From: Amycolatopsis sp. CA-230715
GTDB lineage: Bacteria > Actinomycetota > Actinomycetes > Mycobacteriales > Pseudonocardiaceae
DNA length: 64,000 nucleotides
Reading direction: 5' to 3'
Assembly (NCBI RefSeq): GCF_018736145.1
Contig: NZ_CP059997.1
Coordinates: 9,485,501 to 9,549,500 of the forward strand
Each line of letters begins with the position of its first letter. The first letter of the stretch is position 1. Of the stretch, positions 44,976 through 53,636 are shown piece by piece. The position numbers and the translations under genes were made by a program. The notes beneath the pieces were generated by a model. The model ran no database searches and was not told the DNA's origin. It saw only the letters and a list, made by a program, of their open reading frames with translations.

Positions 44976-45919
44976 GCGACCCGCTCCCGTCCCGGGGTGA
45001 GCCGGTGCGCGACGAGGTCGGCGGCGGTGTTGCCGAGCACGACCACCCCCGCGAACACCAGCACGTACCCCTGCACCTGCGGGATGTCGCGGTTCTGCAC
45101 CGCTTCGACGAACCCGGTGCCGAGACCGGTCACGGCGAACAGCGATTCGACGATCACCGCACCGGTCAGCAGGCCCTCGACCGCGCGCGCGAGCTGCTGG
45201 ACCGCGGGCGCCAGCGCGCCGGGCAGCACGTGCCGCAGCACCACGGTCCGCTCGCGAAGGCCCAGCAGCCGCAGGTGTTCCGCGACCTCGCCCGCGGTCT
45301 GCCCGGCCACCCCGATCCGGATCTGCCGGGCGAGATCGCACAGCTGCCGCGCCACCAGCACCGCGACCGGGAGCACGAGAACCTCCGGCCTGGCAAGGAG
45401 ATCCGGCCCGCCCAGACCCGCTGCCGTCGCGGGGAGCAGTCCCGTGTGGACGGCGAACACGGCCAGCAGCACCATGCCCAGCACGAACTCCGGCACCGCG
45501 TGCAGGACCACCGAGAACGCGGTCAGCACGCGGTCCACCCTGGACCCTTCCCTCAGTCCACTGAGGACACCGGTGAGCAGCGCCAGCGGCACCAGTACGA
45601 CGACCGTGAGCCCGGCCAGCAGCGCGGTGGCGGCGAACCGCCTGCCCAGTTCGTCGGCGACCGGCGTTCCGGTGACCAGCGAGCGCCCGAGATCGCCGGA
45701 AAACAGGCCGGTGAGCCAGTGCCCGAAGCGGTCGAGCAGCGGCTGGTCGAGGCCGAGCTGGTGCCGGACGACCGCGATCTGCTCGGCGGTGGCCTGATCG
45801 TTCAGCACCACCGAAGCCGCGTCGCCCGGCAACAGCGCCGTCAACCCGAACGACGCCACCAGGACGACCGCCGCCTGCACCAGCGCGAACCCGAGGCGCC
45901 GCGCCGGGTAACCGAGCAC
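44969..45919 (-). CDS. ABC importer permease (DppB/NikB type)
   Basis: 316 residues, six helices, with the DppB-type start (RRLGFALVQAAVVLVASFGL), the large periplasmic loop (RHQLGLDQPLLDRFGHWLTG) and the family loop RTVVLRHVLPGALAPAVQQL. GTG at 45919 begins one base after the lipoprotein stop. Works with the 44196-44975 permease as the channel heterodimer. Confidence 0.9.
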   Translation of the reverse strand: MLGYPARRLGFALVQAAVVLVASFGLTALLPGDAASVVLNDQATAEQIAVVRHQLGLDQPLLDRFGHWLTGLFSGDLGRSLVTGTPVADELGRRFAATALLAGLTVVVLVPLALLTGVLSGLREGSRVDRVLTAFSVVLHAVPEFVLGMVLLAVFAVHTGLLPATAAGLGGPDLLARPEVLVLPVAVLVARQLCDLARQIRIGVAGQTAGEVAEHLRLLGLRERTVVLRHVLPGALAPAVQQLARAVEGLLTGAVIVESLFAVTGLGTGFVEAVQNRDIPQVQGYVLVFAGVVVLGNTAADLVAHRLTPGRERVAW

Positions 45920-45920
45920 G

Positions 45921-47444
45921 TCAGGACAGCCGCACGCGGTCGAACCGGGCCCAGTCGAAGGTGTTCGGCGGCGCGGTGACCAGCCCGGACACCCGTTTCG
46001 CCGCGGCGATCGTCCAGGTGCTGAACCCCCAGGCCAGCAGCCCGCCCCGGTCGTGCGCGATCCGCTGCGCCTCGCCCAGCAGTCCCAGCCGCGCGGTTTC
46101 GTCCGCGGTGGCGGCAGCGCGGTCCATCAGCGCGTCGAACTCGGCGGAGGCGAACCCGGTGACGTTGTTGGACCCGCCGGTGCGGAAGCGCTGGTTCAGG
46201 AATGTCGCGACCGGCAGCGTGGCGGTGCGCGTGAGCGCGGCGACGCCCTTCGTCCTGGTCTCGGTGAAGTAGGTGCTCGCCGCGCGGGTGTTCGGTGTGG
46301 CGGTGAGCCCGATTTCCTTGAGCTGCTGGGAGATCAGCGTCGCCGCGGTCGCGAAGCAGGGGTCCACATCGCTGGTCTCCAGTGCGAACGCCAGCCCCTC
46401 GGCGCCCGCCTCGCGCACCAGTGCGCGCGCCCGGTCCACGTCCCGCGAGCGCTGCGGAATGTCCGCCGCGTACCCGCGCAGTCCCTTGCCGAACAGGTCG
46501 TTGCCGACTTCTCCCCGCCCGGCGAGCGCGACCCTGTTCAGCGCCTCTCTGTCCACTCCGGACAGGACGGCGGACACCAGCCGCGGATCGGAGAACGGCG
46601 GCTGCGAGAGTCGCAACGCCATGCCCTGCATGGTGGTGAGCTTGGCCTCCCCGAGCCAGACCTCGCTCTCCTTCGCCAGCCTCGCCGCGGTGCTCGCCGC
46701 CAAGTCGTGCGCGTAGTCGACCTGCCCGGACAGCAGCGCGTTCACCCGCGCCGCCTCGTTTTCCACCGGCACGAACTCCAGCTCTTCGAGCCCCGGCGCG
46801 CCTTCCCAGTACCCGTCCCACTTCCGGAACAACGCCGGGCCGCCGGGTGTGAAGGAGACGAACCGGAACGGGCCGGAGCCGACGGGCGCGGTGAACGACG
46901 TGGTCCCGGCGGGGACGATCTCGGTTCCCGGTGCGCCGAGCCCCGCCGGGAACTCGAAGTCCGGCGCGGTCAGCACCAGCACCAGCTCGGTCGGCGAAAC
47001 CGCTTTGCTGGCACCGAAATCCACCTTCGCGAAGTACTGCCGCGACGACGAAGCGAGCGCGGGATCGGCGACGCGGCGCAGGCTGTACAGCACGTCGTCG
47101 GCGGTGACCTGCCTGCCGTCGTGGAACGACGCCTGCCGCAACCGGATGCGCCAGCGCGAGCCCGTCGCATCGCTTTCCCACGATTCGGCCAGCCGGGGGC
47201 GCAGCGACGTGTCGGCCTGGTAGGCGACGAGGGTGTCGAACAGCGCCTTCGACCGCGCCTGGTCCACGAACAGCGACACCAGTGCCGGATCGAGCGTCTC
47301 CTTCGAACCGCCCGCCGCGAACGCGACGCGCAACCGATTCGGGGCCGCGGACCCGGCTCCTCCGCACGCGGCCAACGGGGCGAGCGCCGCGGCGCCGAGC
47401 GCGCCCGCGAGCAGCCGCCGACGGGTGAATCCAGTGCGCACCAT
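45921..47444 (-). CDS. substrate-binding lipoprotein, family 5 (peptide/nickel/opine)
   Basis: 507 residues. The N-terminus combines a twin-arginine-like TRRRLLAG with a lipobox LAAC (Cys27), so the mature protein is a lipid-anchored, probably Tat-exported, binding protein. The family-5 core is clear (LRPRLAESWESDATGSRWRI; FHDGRQVTADDVLYSLRRVA). Ligands of this fold range from peptides to nickel and cobalt chelates. GGAGGT precedes ATG 47444. The cobalamin riboswitch 90 bp upstream points to a cobalt or corrinoid ligand rather than peptides. Confidence 0.92.
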   Translation of the reverse strand: MVRTGFTRRRLLAGALGAAALAPLAACGGAGSAAPNRLRVAFAAGGSKETLDPALVSLFVDQARSKALFDTLVAYQADTSLRPRLAESWESDATGSRWRIRLRQASFHDGRQVTADDVLYSLRRVADPALASSSRQYFAKVDFGASKAVSPTELVLVLTAPDFEFPAGLGAPGTEIVPAGTTSFTAPVGSGPFRFVSFTPGGPALFRKWDGYWEGAPGLEELEFVPVENEAARVNALLSGQVDYAHDLAASTAARLAKESEVWLGEAKLTTMQGMALRLSQPPFSDPRLVSAVLSGVDREALNRVALAGRGEVGNDLFGKGLRGYAADIPQRSRDVDRARALVREAGAEGLAFALETSDVDPCFATAATLISQQLKEIGLTATPNTRAASTYFTETRTKGVAALTRTATLPVATFLNQRFRTGGSNNVTGFASAEFDALMDRAAATADETARLGLLGEAQRIAHDRGGLLAWGFSTWTIAAAKRVSGLVTAPPNTFDWARFDRVRLS

Positions 47445-47462
47445 GCGGACCTCCGGGACTGC

Positions 47463-47516
47463 GAGCGCTGTCCCGGCGCCCCGCTGGACGCGGGAACGGG
47501 ACCCCGCTCCGCGCTC
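47463..47516 (-). promoter_or_regulatory. expression-platform hairpin of the cobalamin riboswitch
   Basis: GAGCGC/GCGCTC (47463-47468 with 47511-47516) and, inside it, GTCCCG/CGGGAC (47470-47475 with 47497-47502) can form a two-tier stem between the aptamer and the ribosome site of the lipoprotein gene. It could act as a terminator or help hide the start region when B12 is bound. Confidence 0.45.
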
Positions 47517-47530
47517 CACGACAGTTGGGG

Positions 47531-47640
47531 TTGGCAGGCTCCCTGCGGGCAGTCCGGCTCACGGCGGCTACGGCCGTTCACGGTTGCGGGTCAGCGCCGG
47601 AGTCCCACCGGCTTCCCCCGTCGGGTGCCTTCTTCGGTTG
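47531..47640 (-). ncRNA. cobalamin (B12) riboswitch aptamer
   Basis: Read on the minus strand, the core is GGGAAGCCGGTGGGACTCC (47599-47617), running into GGCGCTGACCCGCAACCGTG (47582-47601): the conserved B12-box pattern GGGAA-x-GGTG-x-TCC and CxGxCCCGCaAC-x-GTG. Downstream come GAGCCGGACTGCCCGC (47547-47562) and GCCTGCCAACC (about 47529-47539), matching the conserved 3' half. It lies directly upstream of the ABC importer operon in the same direction. B12 riboswitches shut off genes for B12 synthesis or for cobalt/B12 uptake when adenosylcobalamin is plentiful. Confidence 0.88.
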
Positions 47641-47741
47641 TGCGGCCGGGCGAACCCGGCCGCCGCACACGGTAACCCATCGACGCCTCCGCACCGGCGC
47701 CGTGTGCTACACAGGACCAGATCGACGGGGCGGGAGGACGC

Positions 47742-48497
47742 GTGGACCAGGATCTGGCGGCACGGTGGGTGGCGCGGTGGGACACCCAGCAGGAGCGCTA
47801 CATCGCCGACCGTGAGGAACGCTTCCGCGTCCTCATCGACGTCGTGGAGCACGTCACCGGCGATGCGGCCGAACCCTTCGTGCTCGATCTCGGCTGCGGG
47901 CCGGGGTCGACGGCGACCCGGCTGAGCGCACGGCTTCCGCACGCGCGGATCGTCGGCGTCGACAGCGACCCGTTCCTGCTGGCGCTCGCGCGCGCCAGCC
48001 GTCCCGAAGCCGCGAAGATCGACTACCGGCTGCTGGACCTCGCCGAAGACCGCTGGCACGATCCCGCGGTCCGCGGCCGCGAACTCGACGCCGCCGTCTC
48101 CACCACCGCGCTGCACTGGCTGCCGCCCGAGCGGCTCGCCGTCGTCTACCGGGACCTCGCCGAGGTCATGCGGCCCGGCGGCGTCCTGGTCAACGGCGAC
48201 CACTTCTACGACGAGCAGCCGGGAATCCGCGCGCTGACCGCCGCGGTCAAGGAGCGCAGGGCCACCCGCGCCGGGGTGGACGGCAACGAGGACTGGAAGA
48301 GCTGGTGGGCGGCCGCCGCCGAGGACCCCGCGCTCCGCGCGATCTTCAGCGACGCCGAGCTCCGCGGCACCTCGACCGGCTACGGCAACCGGCTCAGCCA
48401 GCAGGCGCACGCGAAGATGCTGCTGGACGCGGGTTTCCGCGAGGTGGGCATGGTCTGGCAGTACGGCGACGACTACGTGCTCGCCGCACTGCGCTGA
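47742..48497 (+). CDS. class I SAM-dependent methyltransferase
   Basis: 251 residues. SAM-binding motif I is FVLDLGCGPGSTATRLS (~47-63), motif II region IVGVDSDPFLLALAR, and AAVSTTALHWLPPERLAVVY with LRPGGVLVNGD-like MRPGGVLVNGDHFYD. Small-molecule methyltransferase of unknown substrate. GGGAGGA precedes GTG 47742. It is divergent from the B12-regulated importer, with the riboswitch leader in between; no evidence links them functionally. Confidence 0.88.
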   Translation: MDQDLAARWVARWDTQQERYIADREERFRVLIDVVEHVTGDAAEPFVLDLGCGPGSTATRLSARLPHARIVGVDSDPFLLALARASRPEAAKIDYRLLDLAEDRWHDPAVRGRELDAAVSTTALHWLPPERLAVVYRDLAEVMRPGGVLVNGDHFYDEQPGIRALTAAVKERRATRAGVDGNEDWKSWWAAAAEDPALRAIFSDAELRGTSTGYGNRLSQQAHAKMLLDAGFREVGMVWQYGDDYVLAALR

Positions 48498-48544
48498 CCG
48501 GTACGCTCCGCTGTGGACGTTCGGCGACGAAAGGTGGCAGTGGG

Positions 48545-49345
48545 GTGACCGGGGGCAGCGTCGAGGACAACCAGGCCCCGCCCGGTACGCAGGCGATCGG
48601 CCGGGCGCTGAGCGTGCTCAAGCTGCTCGCCGACGCCGACGGCGAACTTCCCGTCGCCCGCATCGCCGCCTCGCTCGGCCTGTCGTCGGGGACCGCGAAC
48701 CGCGTGGTGCGCGCGCTGCAGGCGGGCGGGCTGGTCGCGCACAACCCGCGCACGGACAGTTTCTACCTCGGCACCGGCACCATCCTGCTCGGGCAGTCCG
48801 CGCAACGCGGGTTCGGGCTCGACCGCGCACTGCCCGTGCTGGAACAGCTCGGCGCGGAAACCGAGGAATCGGTGAACCTGACCGTCCGCGACGGTGACGA
48901 GTCCGTGGTGATGCTGCGGGTGCAGTCCACCCTGCCGCTGCGCTTCGAACAGCACACCGGCGCGCGCTTTCCCTTGTACGCCACCGCTTCCGGCAAGGCG
49001 ATCCTCGCGTACTCGCCGGACGCGGAACGCTATCTCGAAGCCCTGCCCGATGACCTCCCGCCGTTGACCGAGCGGACGCTGGCCACCCCGGGACAGCTCG
49101 CCGACCAGCTCGCCCAGGTACGGCGCCGGGGCTACAGCCTCGACGAGGAGGAGAACGTCGCGGGCGTGCGCTGCGTCGGCGCCCCGGTGCTCGACTCCGA
49201 CCAGCGCGCGCAGGCAGCGCTCGTGCTGCAGGTGCCGACCGTCCGGATGCCGCCCGCGCGCGTCCGCGAACTCGGGGCGCTCGTCATCACCGCGGCGAAG
49301 GAGATCGCCCAGTTCGTGCCGATCGACCGGTTCCTGTCCCGCTGA
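48545..49345 (+). CDS. IclR-family transcriptional regulator (first of three)
   Basis: 266 residues: helix-turn-helix LPVARIAASLGLSSGTANRV and the effector domain (SVNLTVRDGDESVVMLRVQS; FPLYATASGKAILAYSPDAE; GVRCVGAPVLDSD). Most similar in layout to the IclR proteins at 56151 and 56948, with the same SVNL, PLxxTSxGK and RCVGAP-type motifs. Its 3' end overlaps the convergent hydroxyacid dehydrogenase by 59 bp. GTG at 48545 is chosen from AAAGG spacing. Probably controls the CCACA-type boxes of this region. Confidence 0.9.
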   Translation: MTGGSVEDNQAPPGTQAIGRALSVLKLLADADGELPVARIAASLGLSSGTANRVVRALQAGGLVAHNPRTDSFYLGTGTILLGQSAQRGFGLDRALPVLEQLGAETEESVNLTVRDGDESVVMLRVQSTLPLRFEQHTGARFPLYATASGKAILAYSPDAERYLEALPDDLPPLTERTLATPGQLADQLAQVRRRGYSLDEEENVAGVRCVGAPVLDSDQRAQAALVLQVPTVRMPPARVRELGALVITAAKEIAQFVPIDRFLSR

Positions 49346-52205
49346 CGCCGAGCGCCCGCGCCACCAGGGTGGCCAGGTGGACCGGTTCGGCGTCGGTCAG
49401 CTGCCTGATCTGCGTGCGGCAGCTGAACCCGTCGGCGTGGATCGCGGTACCGGGCGCCGCCTCGCGCACGGCGGGCAGCAGCTCGTGTTCCGCGCATGCC
49501 ACCGACACGTCGTAGTGACCGCGTTCGAAACCGAAGTTCCCGGCGAGCCCGCAACATCCGCCGTCGAGGACGTCGACCTCGGTGGACACCTTGCCCAGCA
49601 CCGCGCGGTCGGCGTCGTAGCCGAGATCGGCGTGCTGGTGGCAGTGCACCTGGCTGAGCACCGGTTGTGGCTGCGCCAGACCGGCGAGTTCGTCAGCGCC
49701 GTCGACGAGTTCGGCGAAGGTGCGGGTGAGCGCGGCCAGTTTCGCCACCCTCGGATCGTCCGGCAGGAGTTCGGCCGCGTCCCGCCGCAACATCGCCGTG
49801 CAGCTGGGTTCCAGGCCGATCACTTCGATCCCGCGGTCGAGCCACGGTTCCAAGACGTCGAGAGTGTTTTCCAGCCGACGTCGCGCCGGTGCGAGCTGGC
49901 CCGTGCTGTACCACGTCAGTCCACAGCAGACTGGACGCTCCGGCAGGTGGACCTCGTAGCCCAGCGCTTCCAGCACCGCGACCGCGTCCTTGCCCGCTTC
50001 CGGGTCGAAGTGGTTCGTGAACGTGTCCGGCCACAGCACCACCGGACGGCCGCCGGACCGCGCGGTGGTGCGGCTCCCCCACCAGTTCCGCAACGTGCGC
50101 GGCGCCAGTGCGGGGATCGACCGCTCCGCCGCCACGCCACCGAACCGCTTCAGCAGCGGCGCGAGCCGGGATCGCATGACCGCGTTGATGAGACGGGGTG
50201 CGCGGGCGCCCCAGCGCAGCCACCTCGGTAGCGCGCCCATCCCGTAGTGCGACATCGGGCGCGGCCGGTTTTCGTAGTGCCTGCTGAGGAATTCGACCTT
50301 GTAGCTGGCCATGTCCACGCCGACCGGGCAGTCGGTCTTGCACGCCTTGCAGCCGAGGCACAGATCGAGCGCATCCTTGACCTCGGGTGCGCGCCACCCG
50401 TCTTCGACGACATCACCCGCGAGCATTTCGAACAGCAGCCTCGCCCTGCCGCGCGTCGAGTTCTTCTCCTCGCCGGTGGCCCGGTAGCTCGGGCACATCA
50501 TCCCGCCCGAGGCGGTCACGCACTTGCCGACGCCGACGCACCGGCGCGACGCGGCCGCGAGGTCACCGTCGTCGGCGTGCAGGGCGAGTTTCGCGCGCGT
50601 CGGCAGTACCGCGGGCGCGACGAGCACCCGCAGATCGGCATCCATCGGCGCGGGATCGACGATCCGGTTCGGGTTCATCAACCCCGCCGGGTCGAAGGCC
50701 GCCTTGAACGCGCCGAACGCGCTCATGATCCGCGGCGGGAACATCTTCGGCAGCAGTTCCGCCCGCGCCTGGCCGTCACCGTGCTCGCCGGACAGCGAAC
50801 CGCCGTGGGCGACGACCAGATCCGCCGCCTCGGTCAGGAACGCGCGGTACCGGCGGCGCGCATCCGGCGCGGTGAACGGGAAATCGATCCGCACGTGCAG
50901 ACAGCCGTCGCCGAAGTGGCCGTACACCATGCCTTGCCTGCCGTGCGCGTCCATCAGCTTTTCGAACGCGCGCAGGTACTCGCCGAGCCGCTCGGGCGGC
51001 ACCGCCGCGTCCTCCCAGCCCGACCACGCCTCGGATCCGTCGGCGAGCCGGGTCGCGAGCCCGGCGCCTTCCTCCCGGATCCGCCACAGCGCGCGCTGCC
51101 GCGCCGGTTCCGTGACGACCGCGGTGCTCGCGCCCGCCTTCGCCCCGGCGGCGGCGACGAGCCGCGCGTGTTCCGCCGCTTCCGCCGGCGAATCGCCGCC
51201 GGTTTCCAGGTACAGCCAAGCACCGCCGGAGGGCAGATCGGTGCCGGTCGCGGAACCGGGCCTGCGCGCGGCCAACGCCTCGACGAGCCTGCCGTCGATG
51301 CCTTCCATCGTCAGCACCGGCAGGCCGAGCAGCGCGGGCACGGCGTCCGCGGCCGTGACGTTGTCGGGGAAGCCGAGCACCGCGAGCGCGCGGACGGCGG
51401 GCGCGCGGGAAAGCTCCACGGTCGCGTCCAGGATCGTCGCGCAGGTACCCTCCGAACCGACCAGCGCCCGCGCCACGTCGAACCCGTTCTCGGGCAGCAG
51501 CGAGTCCAGGTTGTACCCGGAGACCCGCCTTGTCAGCGAAGGAAAAGACCGCCGGATCTCGTCGGCTCCGGAATCGACGAGCGCGCCGAGATCCCGGTAC
51601 AGCGCGCCGATCCGGTCGTCACGGGCCTTCAGCCGCGCGAGTTCGTCAGCCGGGGTCTTCCCGACTTCGAGCACGGTCCCGTCGTGCAGCGCGATCCGCA
51701 TCGACCGGACGTTGTCGACCGTCTTGCCCCACGCCACCGAATGCGACCCGCACGCGTTGTTGCCGATCATCCCGCCGAGCGTGCACCGGCTGTGCGTCGA
51801 GGGGTCGGGCCCGAAGGTGAGGCCGTGGCCGGATGCCCGCTCCCGCAACGCATCGAGCACGATTCCCGGTTGGACACGGGCGAGCGCGCGGTCGGCGTCG
51901 ATCTCGAGCACTTCGTTGAGGTGCTTGGTGAAGTCCAGTACGACCGCGACGTTCGCGGCCTGCCCGCCGATGCTCGTGCCCGCCCCGCGTGGCAGCACCG
52001 GCACGTCGCGTTCCGCGCACACCGCGAGCGCGGCCAGCACGTCCTCCTCGGTACGCGGGGTGACGACCGCGAGCGGTACGTGACGGTAGTTGGACGCGTC
52101 GGTGGAAAACATCGCGCGAGCGGCCGTGCCGAAGTCGACGCGGCCACTGATCGCGGCGGTCAACGCGCGCTCGAGTTCGTCGGTTTCGCTTGCTGTGGCG
52201 GCCAA
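49287..52205 (-). CDS. FAD-linked D-2-hydroxyacid dehydrogenase fused to Fe-S/CCG domain (YdiJ/D-2-HGDH type)
   Basis: About 972 residues. The first half is a VAO-type FAD oxidase (VPVLPRGAGTSIGGQAANVA, GGMIGNNACGSHSVAWGKTV, SLSGEHGDGQARAELLPKMF). The second half has a cysteine cluster for an iron-sulfur centre (CVGVGKCVTASGGMMCPSY, CLGCKACKTDCPVG) and two CCG modules (RPVCCGLTWYSTG; GGCCGLAGNFGFERGHYD). This GlcD+GlcF-like fusion is the E. coli YdiJ layout, which oxidises D-2-hydroxyglutarate and passes electrons to the respiratory chain. TTG 52205 with GGGAG seven bases ahead is preferred; a GTG farther up is possible. Divergent from a transhydrogenase that would make D-2-hydroxyglutarate. 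Confidence 0.82.
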   Translation of the reverse strand: MAATASETDELERALTAAISGRVDFGTAARAMFSTDASNYRHVPLAVVTPRTEEDVLAALAVCAERDVPVLPRGAGTSIGGQAANVAVVLDFTKHLNEVLEIDADRALARVQPGIVLDALRERASGHGLTFGPDPSTHSRCTLGGMIGNNACGSHSVAWGKTVDNVRSMRIALHDGTVLEVGKTPADELARLKARDDRIGALYRDLGALVDSGADEIRRSFPSLTRRVSGYNLDSLLPENGFDVARALVGSEGTCATILDATVELSRAPAVRALAVLGFPDNVTAADAVPALLGLPVLTMEGIDGRLVEALAARRPGSATGTDLPSGGAWLYLETGGDSPAEAAEHARLVAAAGAKAGASTAVVTEPARQRALWRIREEGAGLATRLADGSEAWSGWEDAAVPPERLGEYLRAFEKLMDAHGRQGMVYGHFGDGCLHVRIDFPFTAPDARRRYRAFLTEAADLVVAHGGSLSGEHGDGQARAELLPKMFPPRIMSAFGAFKAAFDPAGLMNPNRIVDPAPMDADLRVLVAPAVLPTRAKLALHADDGDLAAASRRCVGVGKCVTASGGMMCPSYRATGEEKNSTRGRARLLFEMLAGDVVEDGWRAPEVKDALDLCLGCKACKTDCPVGVDMASYKVEFLSRHYENRPRPMSHYGMGALPRWLRWGARAPRLINAVMRSRLAPLLKRFGGVAAERSIPALAPRTLRNWWGSRTTARSGGRPVVLWPDTFTNHFDPEAGKDAVAVLEALGYEVHLPERPVCCGLTWYSTGQLAPARRRLENTLDVLEPWLDRGIEVIGLEPSCTAMLRRDAAELLPDDPRVAKLAALTRTFAELVDGADELAGLAQPQPVLSQVHCHQHADLGYDADRAVLGKVSTEVDVLDGGCCGLAGNFGFERGHYDVSVACAEHELLPAVREAAPGTAIHADGFSCRTQIRQLTDAEPVHLATLVARALGVSGTGTGRSARTGRSPSPR

Positions 52206-52288
52206 ATCCCGGCTCCCGTCTGGTCTGAAAATCCGGCCGGGCGAAAACCCGGGCTTTACGGCAGCGGCTCCCTCACCTACCGTTCCTG

Positions 52289-52319
52289 CCACATAGTGGT
52301 AGCCACTCCCACATAGTGT
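52289..52319. promoter_or_regulatory. tandem IclR-type boxes, 20-bp period (divergent promoter)
   Basis: CCACATAGTGG (52289-52299) and CCACATAGTGT (52309-52319) repeat with exactly 20 bp between their starts. Each is a short dyad CCAC-ATA-GTGG. They sit between the two divergent genes 49287-52205 and 52338-53612. Related boxes occur before the Pta/IclR pair and the MFS/aldehyde-dehydrogenase pair. Confidence 0.65.
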
Positions 52320-52337
52320 CAACGATTGGAGCCGTCG

Positions 52338-53612
52338 ATGGTGCCGGAGATCCATCCGAACGAGAGCGTCTTCACCTGGGCCGCCCCGCCGCTGAAGTTC
52401 GGCGCGGGCGCACTCGACGAGATCGGCGGTGAAGCGGCCGCGACCGGCGCGACCTCGGTCCTCGTCCTCACCGATCCCGGAGTGCGGGAAACCGGGATCC
52501 CCGACCGGGTCCGCGAGACCCTTCTCGCCGCCGGGCTGAAGGCGGAGATCTACGACGGCGTCGCGGTGGAACCCACCGACGAGAGCATCGCCGAAGCCGT
52601 CGAGTTCGCCCGCCAGCGGGAGTGGGACTGCTTCGTGGCGATCGGCGGCGGGTCCGCAATGGACACCGCGAAAGCGGTCAACCTGCTCACCACCCACCCC
52701 GGCGAGCTGCTGGACTTCGTGACACCGCCGATCGGCGGCGGGAAAGCGCCGTGGCTGCCGGTCAAGCCCCTCATCGCGGTCCCGACCACGGCGGGCACCG
52801 GCTCGGAGTCCACCACGATCTGCGTGATCGACTTCCTCGGCCTGCACCTCAAGGCCGGGGTGAGCCACCCGAGGCTGCGGCCGTCGCTGGCGGTCGTCGA
52901 CCCGAGGACGCTGCTGACCCTGCCCCCGCAGGTGACCGCGGCCAGCGGCATGGACGTGCTGTCCCACGCGCTGGAGAGCTACACCGCGATCCGCTACGAC
53001 GCCAAGGCCGCGCCGGAGAACCCGATGCGCAGGCCCGCGTTCTGCGGCTCGAACCCGATCAGCGACGTGTGGTGCGAAATGGCGCTCAAGCTCGTCGGCG
53101 AGAACCTGCGCGCCGCCGTCTGCAATGGACGCGATCTCCAGGCACGCACGCAGATGGCGCTGGCGTCGACCTACGCGGGAACGGGATTCGGCAACGCGGG
53201 CACGCATCTGCCGCACGCCAACGCCTACCCGGTCGCGGGCGCGGTCAAGCAGTACCGCGCCGAGGGCTACCCCGAGATGCCGATGGTGCCGCACGGCCAG
53301 GCGGTCTCGGCGACGGCGGCCGCGGTGTTCCGCTGGACCTACCCCGCCGATCCCGCACGCCACCTGCGTGCGGCGGAACTGCTCTCCGGCCGCACGTTCA
53401 CCAAGACCGACGGTGCCGAGGCGCTCGCGAGCGTGCTCACCGAGCTGATGACCGACATCGGCATGCCGTCCGGGTTGCGCAGCTTCGGCTACACCGAAGA
53501 AGACGTGCCCGAGCTCGTCGACGGGACGCTCAAGCAGACACGCCAGCTCGCGGTGGTCCCCCGCCCGCTCGACCGGTCCGCGGCCGAGCAGATCTTCCTG
53601 CAGTCCCTGTGA
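52338..53612 (+). CDS. iron-type alcohol dehydrogenase, hydroxyacid-oxoacid transhydrogenase (ADHFE1) type
   Basis: 424 residues. NAD site AIGGGSAMDTAKAVNLLTTH (~98-117), the extended substrate loop PPIGGGKAPWLPVKPLIAVP then TTAGTGSESTTICVI, and metal ligands in SHALESYTA, HLPHANAYPV and VPHGQAVSAT. The insert between GGS and TAGTG and the total length fit the hydroxyacid-oxoacid transhydrogenase group, which oxidises 4-hydroxybutyrate-like acids while reducing 2-oxoglutarate to D-2-hydroxyglutarate. ATG 52338 after GGAG. Followed after 24 bp by an MHS transporter. Oxidation of another omega-hydroxy acid (for example a hydroxyalkylsulfonate) is possible. Confidence 0.85.
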   Translation: MVPEIHPNESVFTWAAPPLKFGAGALDEIGGEAAATGATSVLVLTDPGVRETGIPDRVRETLLAAGLKAEIYDGVAVEPTDESIAEAVEFARQREWDCFVAIGGGSAMDTAKAVNLLTTHPGELLDFVTPPIGGGKAPWLPVKPLIAVPTTAGTGSESTTICVIDFLGLHLKAGVSHPRLRPSLAVVDPRTLLTLPPQVTAASGMDVLSHALESYTAIRYDAKAAPENPMRRPAFCGSNPISDVWCEMALKLVGENLRAAVCNGRDLQARTQMALASTYAGTGFGNAGTHLPHANAYPVAGAVKQYRAEGYPEMPMVPHGQAVSATAAAVFRWTYPADPARHLRAAELLSGRTFTKTDGAEALASVLTELMTDIGMPSGLRSFGYTEEDVPELVDGTLKQTRQLAVVPRPLDRSAAEQIFLQSL

Positions 53613-53636
53613 CCGACACCTTGGAGGAGCACGGGT

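Noticed and set aside
52206..53363. Extension of the hydroxyacid dehydrogenase frame to the right
   Set aside because: It runs antisense through the transhydrogenase gene and has no FAD-oxidase similarity; the divergent promoter with paired boxes must lie in between.
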